From Tretioscincus oriximinensis (taxonomy: Eukaryota > Chordata > Lepidosauria > Squamata > Gymnophthalmidae), in contig JAJVDF010000594.1 in NCBI GenBank assembly GCA_022410635.1, positions 767,733 through 831,732 on the forward strand: DNA of 64,000 bases, in the 5' to 3' direction. The notes beneath the pieces were generated by a model. It saw only the letters and a program-made list of their open reading frames with translations, was not told the DNA's origin and searched no databases. The position numbers were made by a program, and so were the translations under genes. Positions 59,548 to 64,000 of this stretch are shown here, piece by piece (the stretch's first letter is position 1; each line of letters begins with the position of its first letter).

Positions 59548-60010
59548 TTTCCGTTTTAATTTTCCTCATTTTGGGAAAATTTATTCTGTGAAAGTTGAAG
59601 GTTTCTGTGTTAGAACTGCTTGACCATTTTCTATCCACATTCAGGTTGAAAGTTATCGTATTGTGGTCACTGTTTCCTATGGGATCAGTTACAGTCACAT
59701 CTTGTATCAGGTCCTGTTCATTACTTAGGACTAAATCCAGGATTCCCTTTCCCCTGATTGTTTTTAAAACCACCTGCTCTAGGAAGCAATCAGTTANCAT
59801 GTCTAAGAATTTTATTTCTTTTTTATGAGTTGAACAAGAGGTTGCCCAATCAATGTGTGGATAGTTGAAGTCTCCCATTATTACTATATTTCCCTTTTTG
59901 GAAGCTTCAATTACCTCATGTTCCAAATGAGTATCGCTTTCAGATGTTTGTTTAGGAGGCCCAATATTAGACTTGTTTTCTGACCTGATAATGTTATCCA
60001 CAGTGCTTCT
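59483..60010 (-). pseudogene. LINE ORF2: C-terminal half of APE endonuclease
   Basis: MGDFNYPHIDWATSC (residues 59-73 of the open frame) and IGNSDHNTI (125-133) are the conserved catalytic and His-containing blocks, both intact here. In the copy at 1 kb the first has GVFN. The frame begins before the LINE border (60010), so its first 15 or so residues are not LINE. It shifts out of frame in the Lys-rich stretch near 59560. Confidence 0.88.
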
Positions 60011-60953
60011 ATTTTGAACGTTACTAAGAAACCATATCTGAAGACTAGACACTGAAGGAGAAACCTTTACAATGTTTTTAAAAAATCAAGTAATTTGAAT
60101 ATGTAGGTGTTTCTTTTATTTCAGATACTTAAAATAGACTGTTAATACCCAGCTTTAAGATCTTTTGACAAAGCCCTAAATTCAGTTTATATGATAAGAC
60201 AAATTGTTCTTTCAACTTAACATAAAACACCCACCTAAATTCACTCAAGTGTAAATTTAGAGGCGGTATGACTAACAGGAGGGTAATAAAGTATTTTTCC
60301 CATTTTGTTCAGGCTGTTTCACAGTACTATGGTATAATAATTTGTTTGACAATTTGTCATATATCTATGTACGTATTTTGTTTGGAAATTCTTTCATTTG
60401 GAAAAGAAGTAAATATTTGAAAAATATGTAAAGCTATTATCTATGTTTTAAAAATAAAATATATCTCAGGTAGTGAAAAGCTTTGGGTGCAGAAAGACCA
60501 TTTTAAGTCTTTTTTTAAAATGCAACCTTAAAAGCATAAATGTGGTAGAGTACCTACTCTTATATTACCTGCATTTGACTCCAAGTAGTGGTTCATCTCC
60601 AGTTATCTCTGGTCCTATCACATGGGAAATATCTTCCTCTTGGCTAAATAGTTCCCTTTCCAACCTAGCCTAAAGAATGATGTCCTTAGAATCATAAATC
60701 TGAATGAGAAAGAAGTGAGCTTTCAGAGCCTTCAAGGCAGGGTAAGATAAATGCTGGCAAAAAAATGTCACTTCGGGCTCAAATTTGCTCATATAGTTGC
60801 TTTAAATATTGCACTGATACTTTCATTGATCTTCAAATATATTTGATCACACCTTATTATGCCCATTCCAGCCTTATTCTTCTACATTTTTTAACCTCCA
60901 AACATTTTTGCATATTTTTAGTGTGATTATTTTGCTAGCCACTTTCTGTTCAT
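60011..60953. other. Spacer between head-to-head LINE copies; no gene seen
   Basis: AT-rich sequence of about 0.94 kb with no recognised element. Confidence 0.5.
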
Positions 60954-62800
60954 TTGGAACATGAGGTCATTGAAGCTTCCAAAAAGAGAAGGGTAATAAT
61001 AATGGGAGTCTTCAACTATCCACACATTGAATGAGTAAATACTTGTTCAACTCATGAAAAAGAAATAAATTTCTTAGACATGCTAACTGATTGCTCTGTA
61101 GAGCAGGTGGTTTGTGAAACAATCAGGGGCAAGGGAATCCTAGATTTAGTCCTAAGTAATGAACAGGACCTGATACAAGATGTAACTGTAACTGATCCCA
61201 TAGGAAACAGTGACCACAATACAATAATTTTCAACTTGAATGTGGATAGAAAATTGCCAAGCAGTTCTAACACAGAAACCTTCAACTTTCGCAACGGAAA
61301 TTTTCTCAAAATGAGGAAAAAGGTAAAAAGAAAATTAAAAGGGAAAGTGGGAAAATTCCAGTCCCTTCAAAAAGCGTGGAAACTGTTTGTAAATACAATA
61401 TTGGAAGCTCAAATAAAATGCATTCCCAAGAGAAGGAAGGGTTCTGCCAAGTACAAGAAGACACCCGTATGACTTACCTCTGCAGTAAAGGAAATAATTA
61501 GAATGAAGAGAAACTCATTTAAAAAGTGGAAAGCTTATCCTAGTGAGGAGAACAGAAGGGAGCAAAAACTGTGGCAAACCAAATGCAAGGTAGTAGTCAG
61601 GGATGCAAAGAAAAACTTTGAGGAGCACATTGCAAAGAATATTAAAAGAAACAATAACGACTTTTTCAAATACCTCAGAAATAAGAATCCTACCAGGAAA
61701 GCTGGACCACTAGACAGCAATAGAGAAAAGGAGATAATCAAGGAGGACGTGGAGATTGCAGAGAAGTTAAATGAATTTTTTGCTTCAGTTTTCACTGAAG
61801 AAGACAGAAGGTATTTACCCGCAACAGATTTAGTCTTCTCAGGAAGAACGCCAGGGTAATTAAGCTAGATAGAGATAACAAGGGAGGAGGTCCTTGCTAG
61901 TCTTAATAAGCTGAACATTAATAAATACCCAGGGCCAGATAGCATTCACCCAAGAATTCTTAAAGAACTCAAATGTGAAATTGCTGAACTTCTAATCAAA
62001 ATATTTAATCTTTCCTTAAGATCAAGCACAGTACCAGTAGATTGGAGGGTAGCGAACATAACACCAATCTTCAAAAAATGATCATGGGGTGATCCCGGAA
62101 ATTATAGACCTGTCAATTTAACATCAGTTCCAGTAAACTATGTTGGAAACCATAATTAAGGACAAAATTACTAAACATGCATTGCTGAATGAAACTCAGC
62201 ATGACTTCTGCAAAGGTAAATCATGCCTTACCAACTTGCTAGAATTCTTTGAGGGTGTTAACAAACATGTACATAAAGGGGATCCAGTTGATATTGTCTA
62301 TCTAGATTTTCAGAAAGCTTTTGATACCATGTCCCTCATCAAAGGCTCCTAAAAAGCTTCACACTCTGAGTGGAAAGAGGTAAGACGTGGAGTATACCAG
62401 GGGTCCATACTGGGACCTTTGCTTTTCCATATATTCAGCAACAGTCTGGATACCGAGGTAACTAGTGAAGTAACCAAGTTCGCTGATGACACTAAACTGT
62501 TCAGGGTAGTGAAAAATGAAAATGATTGTAAGGCGCTTCAGAGTGATCTGTTGAAATTGGGTGAGTAGGCATCAAAGTGGCAAATGCATTTCAATTTAAG
62601 CAAAGAACCACAAATGCTCCTACCAACTGATGGGAACCAAGCTTTCTGTGATTGAGCAAGAAAAGAATCTTGGGGTGTTGGTGGACAATTCAATGAANAT
62701 GTCAACCCAGTGTGCAGCAGCAGCAAAAAAGGCAAATTCCATGTTGGGGATAATTAGGAAAGGAATCGAAAACAAGTCAGCAAATATTGTTTTGCCTCTT

Positions 62801-62813
62801 TATAAAACTGTGG
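62801..62813. repeat. Degenerate 13-bp target duplication, left copy
   Basis: TATAAAACTGTGG versus TATAAATATGTGG at 62917-62929, 11/13 identical. In the intact LINE this site reads TATAAATCAGTGG. Confidence 0.6.
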
Positions 62814-62916
62814 CAAAGGAGCTAGCAGCACTTTGAGACTAACTTGAGAAAAGTGGTTGGCATGCTAGCTCCTTTGCTGGACTTTCTGCTAGACTAACAT
62901 GGCTATTTCTCTGAAA
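62814..62916. mobile_element. Penelope-like fold-back insertion, copy C, without the hammerhead-like part
   Basis: CAAAGGAGCTAGCAGCACTT at the left and GCTAGCTCCTTTG at 62865-62877 are inverted parts of one terminal unit. The right end reads ACATGGCTATTTCTCTGAAA as in the copies at 34.3 and 46.2 kb. The element is only 103 bp and lacks the CTGAAGA...GAAA core; the turn-around lies at GGTTGGCAT|GCTAGC. Confidence 0.55.
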
Positions 62917-63566
62917 TATAAATATGTGGTGAGGCCACATTTCGAATACTGTGTTCAGTTCTGGTCACCACATCTCAAGAGGGATATTATGGAACTAGAG
63001 AAGGTGTAGAAAAGGGCAACAAAAATNATCAAGGGTCTGGAGCACCTCCCTTATGAAGTCCGGCTGCAACGTCCAAGCCTCTTCAGCCTCGAAAGGCGAC
63101 GTTTGAGAGGTGATCTGACTGAAGTGTACAAACTCGTGCCAAATTCTCTGTCACACAACTCTAGGACCAGAGGGAACTCCTTGAAACTGATGGGCAGAAA
63201 AATGAGAACAGACAAAGGAAAGTATTTTTTCACCCAGAGGGTCATCGGCCTGTGGAATTTACTTCCTGAAGAGGTGGTGGTAGCTAACAGCTTGGATAGC
63301 TTCAGGACAGGACTAGACAGGTATGGATACCAAGGGTATAAATGGGTACTAGGATGGATGTCTGGATGCTGCCTCTGGGATGGAGCAACAGGCAGGACTC
63401 CTGAAATACCATTTGCAGGGAGTCATGAACAGGAGCATATTTTGCGTTCCTCTGTTTGGACTGTCCAGGTGCATCTGGTGGGCCTCTGTGTGACACAGAA
63501 TCCTGGACTAGATCGGCTCTGGCATGATCCAGTATGGCTCTTCTTATGTTCTTATGTTCTTATTTC

Positions 63567-64000
63567 ATAATTGTATCCTACCCTATTCACAAAGATTAAA
63601 TTCCTGAATCCCTTTATAAGTAGCAGATTCATAGAAATCATTAGTTTATGTATGATAGGATATTGGGGAATCTGTGGACTGCAAAAGTAAGAATTTGTAT
63701 GTTTTCTCAGAAGAAACAATTGACAGAAGTGTGAGAAGAAAGAAACACAACTCTCTATATTTTTCAATACCTGTCTAAACTTATCAGTTCACCTGAGTCT
63801 TTGATCCCAAATTCTTACTAAGGTGGGTGGGTGAGAGGGAGGCTGATTGAATGGGATACATTTCTTTAAAATATTTTAAAGAAAATCACCAGGAGAGAGA
63901 GGCCCTGGAGTTTTGGCCATTTTAGAAGCTTAAAAAGCAGGTTTTCTCCTGCAAAAACAAGCCCCAGAGAGGGGAGGAGCTTGCTGGTGAAGTCAGAGGG
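63567..64000. other. No gene seen; 24-bp perfect palindrome
   Basis: The only structure noted is a perfect 24-bp palindrome at 63861-63884 that begins TTTCTTTAAAAT. The final 100 bases are less AT-rich but show nothing recognised. Confidence 0.5.

Larger units (their letters stand above)
57375..60010 (-). mobile_element. Long CR1/L3-type LINE copy, minus strand
   Basis: From right to left: the C-terminal half of the endonuclease, linker, RT, thumb/C-terminus, and a 3' UTR ending in TTCTTATGTTCTTATG at 57375-57392. It is 5'-truncated at about 60010 inside the endonuclease, just after a GTGCTTCT block that also occurs at 1114-1121. A 15-base deletion relative to the 1 kb copy lies near 59961. 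Frame breaks are described in the coding entries. Confidence 0.9.
60954..63330 (+). pseudogene. LINE ORF2 pseudogene (endonuclease C-terminus, linker, RT, C-terminus)
   Basis: Open pieces: 61080-61472 (ILDLVLSNEQDLIQDVTVTD, GNSDHNT), 61503-61859 (linker and SVFTEEDRR), 62140-62352 (KSCLTNLLEFFEGV, YLDFQKAFD), the FADD-coding bases 62479-62490, 62630-62836 (AAAAKKANSMLGIIRKGIE), and 63103-63330 (FFTQRVIGLWNLLPEEVVVA). Breaks include a TGA replacing the Trp codon of KTPVW at 61470-61472, a stop and small deletion around 61858-61870, a deletion in the RT block-1 region near 62080-62150, an insertion after QKAFD near 62320-62330, and the element at 62814. It is more damaged than the minus copy at 57.4-60.0 kb. 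Confidence 0.9.
60954..63566 (+). mobile_element. Long CR1/L3-type LINE copy, plus strand, interrupted
   Basis: It begins TTGGAACATGAGGTCATTGA inside the endonuclease. It then holds the SDHN block, linker, RT, thumb, C-terminus and 3' UTR, with three TTCTTATG-type octamers at 63540-63563. A fold-back element sits inside at 62814-62916. The 3' part is highly similar to the copies at 35 and 38.6 kb. Confidence 0.9.

Overview
The window looks like intergenic or deep intronic DNA from a reptile, most probably a squamate (lizard or snake). I found no host protein-coding gene, rRNA, tRNA gene, operon or CRISPR array that I can support. The base composition is AT-rich, stop codons are dense in all frames, and nearly every recognisable feature is an interspersed repeat or its decayed remains. 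The repeat mix points to a squamate: CR1/L3-type LINEs ending in TTCTTATG octamers, one classical CR1 end with ATTCTATG octamers, an RTE-BovB 3' fragment, an L1 end, an L2-like end, tRNA-derived SINEs, several non-autonomous hAT and Tc1/mariner-like elements, and Penelope-like fold-back insertions. Dozens of isolated single N bases indicate a draft or consensus assembly.

Layout. 1-1.9 kb: a CR1-type LINE on the minus strand, running off the left edge, with the end of ORF1 (SGNH-esterase block) and the endonuclease part of ORF2. 1.9-10.2 kb: mostly unique-looking sequence, with a candidate retroviral LTR plus a tRNA-Pro-like primer-binding site on the minus strand (about 5.54-6.1 kb) and a candidate TATA-driven first exon (9.22-9.53 kb). 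10.2-18.2 kb: four copies of one hAT-like TIR element, a polypurine tract, several SINEs including an inverted pair, and a mariner-like hairpin. 19.4-31.5 kb: LINE 3' ends in both orientations, MITEs with long inverted repeats, a BovB fragment and a small hAT element with a perfect 8-bp target duplication. 31.5-47 kb: three about 80-bp Tc1-like palindromes, two Penelope-like fold-backs, an L1 3' end, and a candidate CCAAT-box promoter and splice donor (39.15-39.27 kb). 49.6-57.2 kb: LINE ends, an L2-like 3' end, GC-rich hAT elements and MITEs. 57.4-63.6 kb: two long but broken CR1-type LINE copies arranged head to head, the right one interrupted by a third Penelope-like fold-back.

No genes here work together as a pathway. 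The repeats do give relative ages through nesting: hAT into SINE, Penelope-like elements into LINEs, L1 next to or into a MITE. The most interesting signal is the Penelope-like fold-back family. Its three copies are each flanked by about 13-bp direct repeats, and two of them carry a hammerhead-ribozyme-like core.
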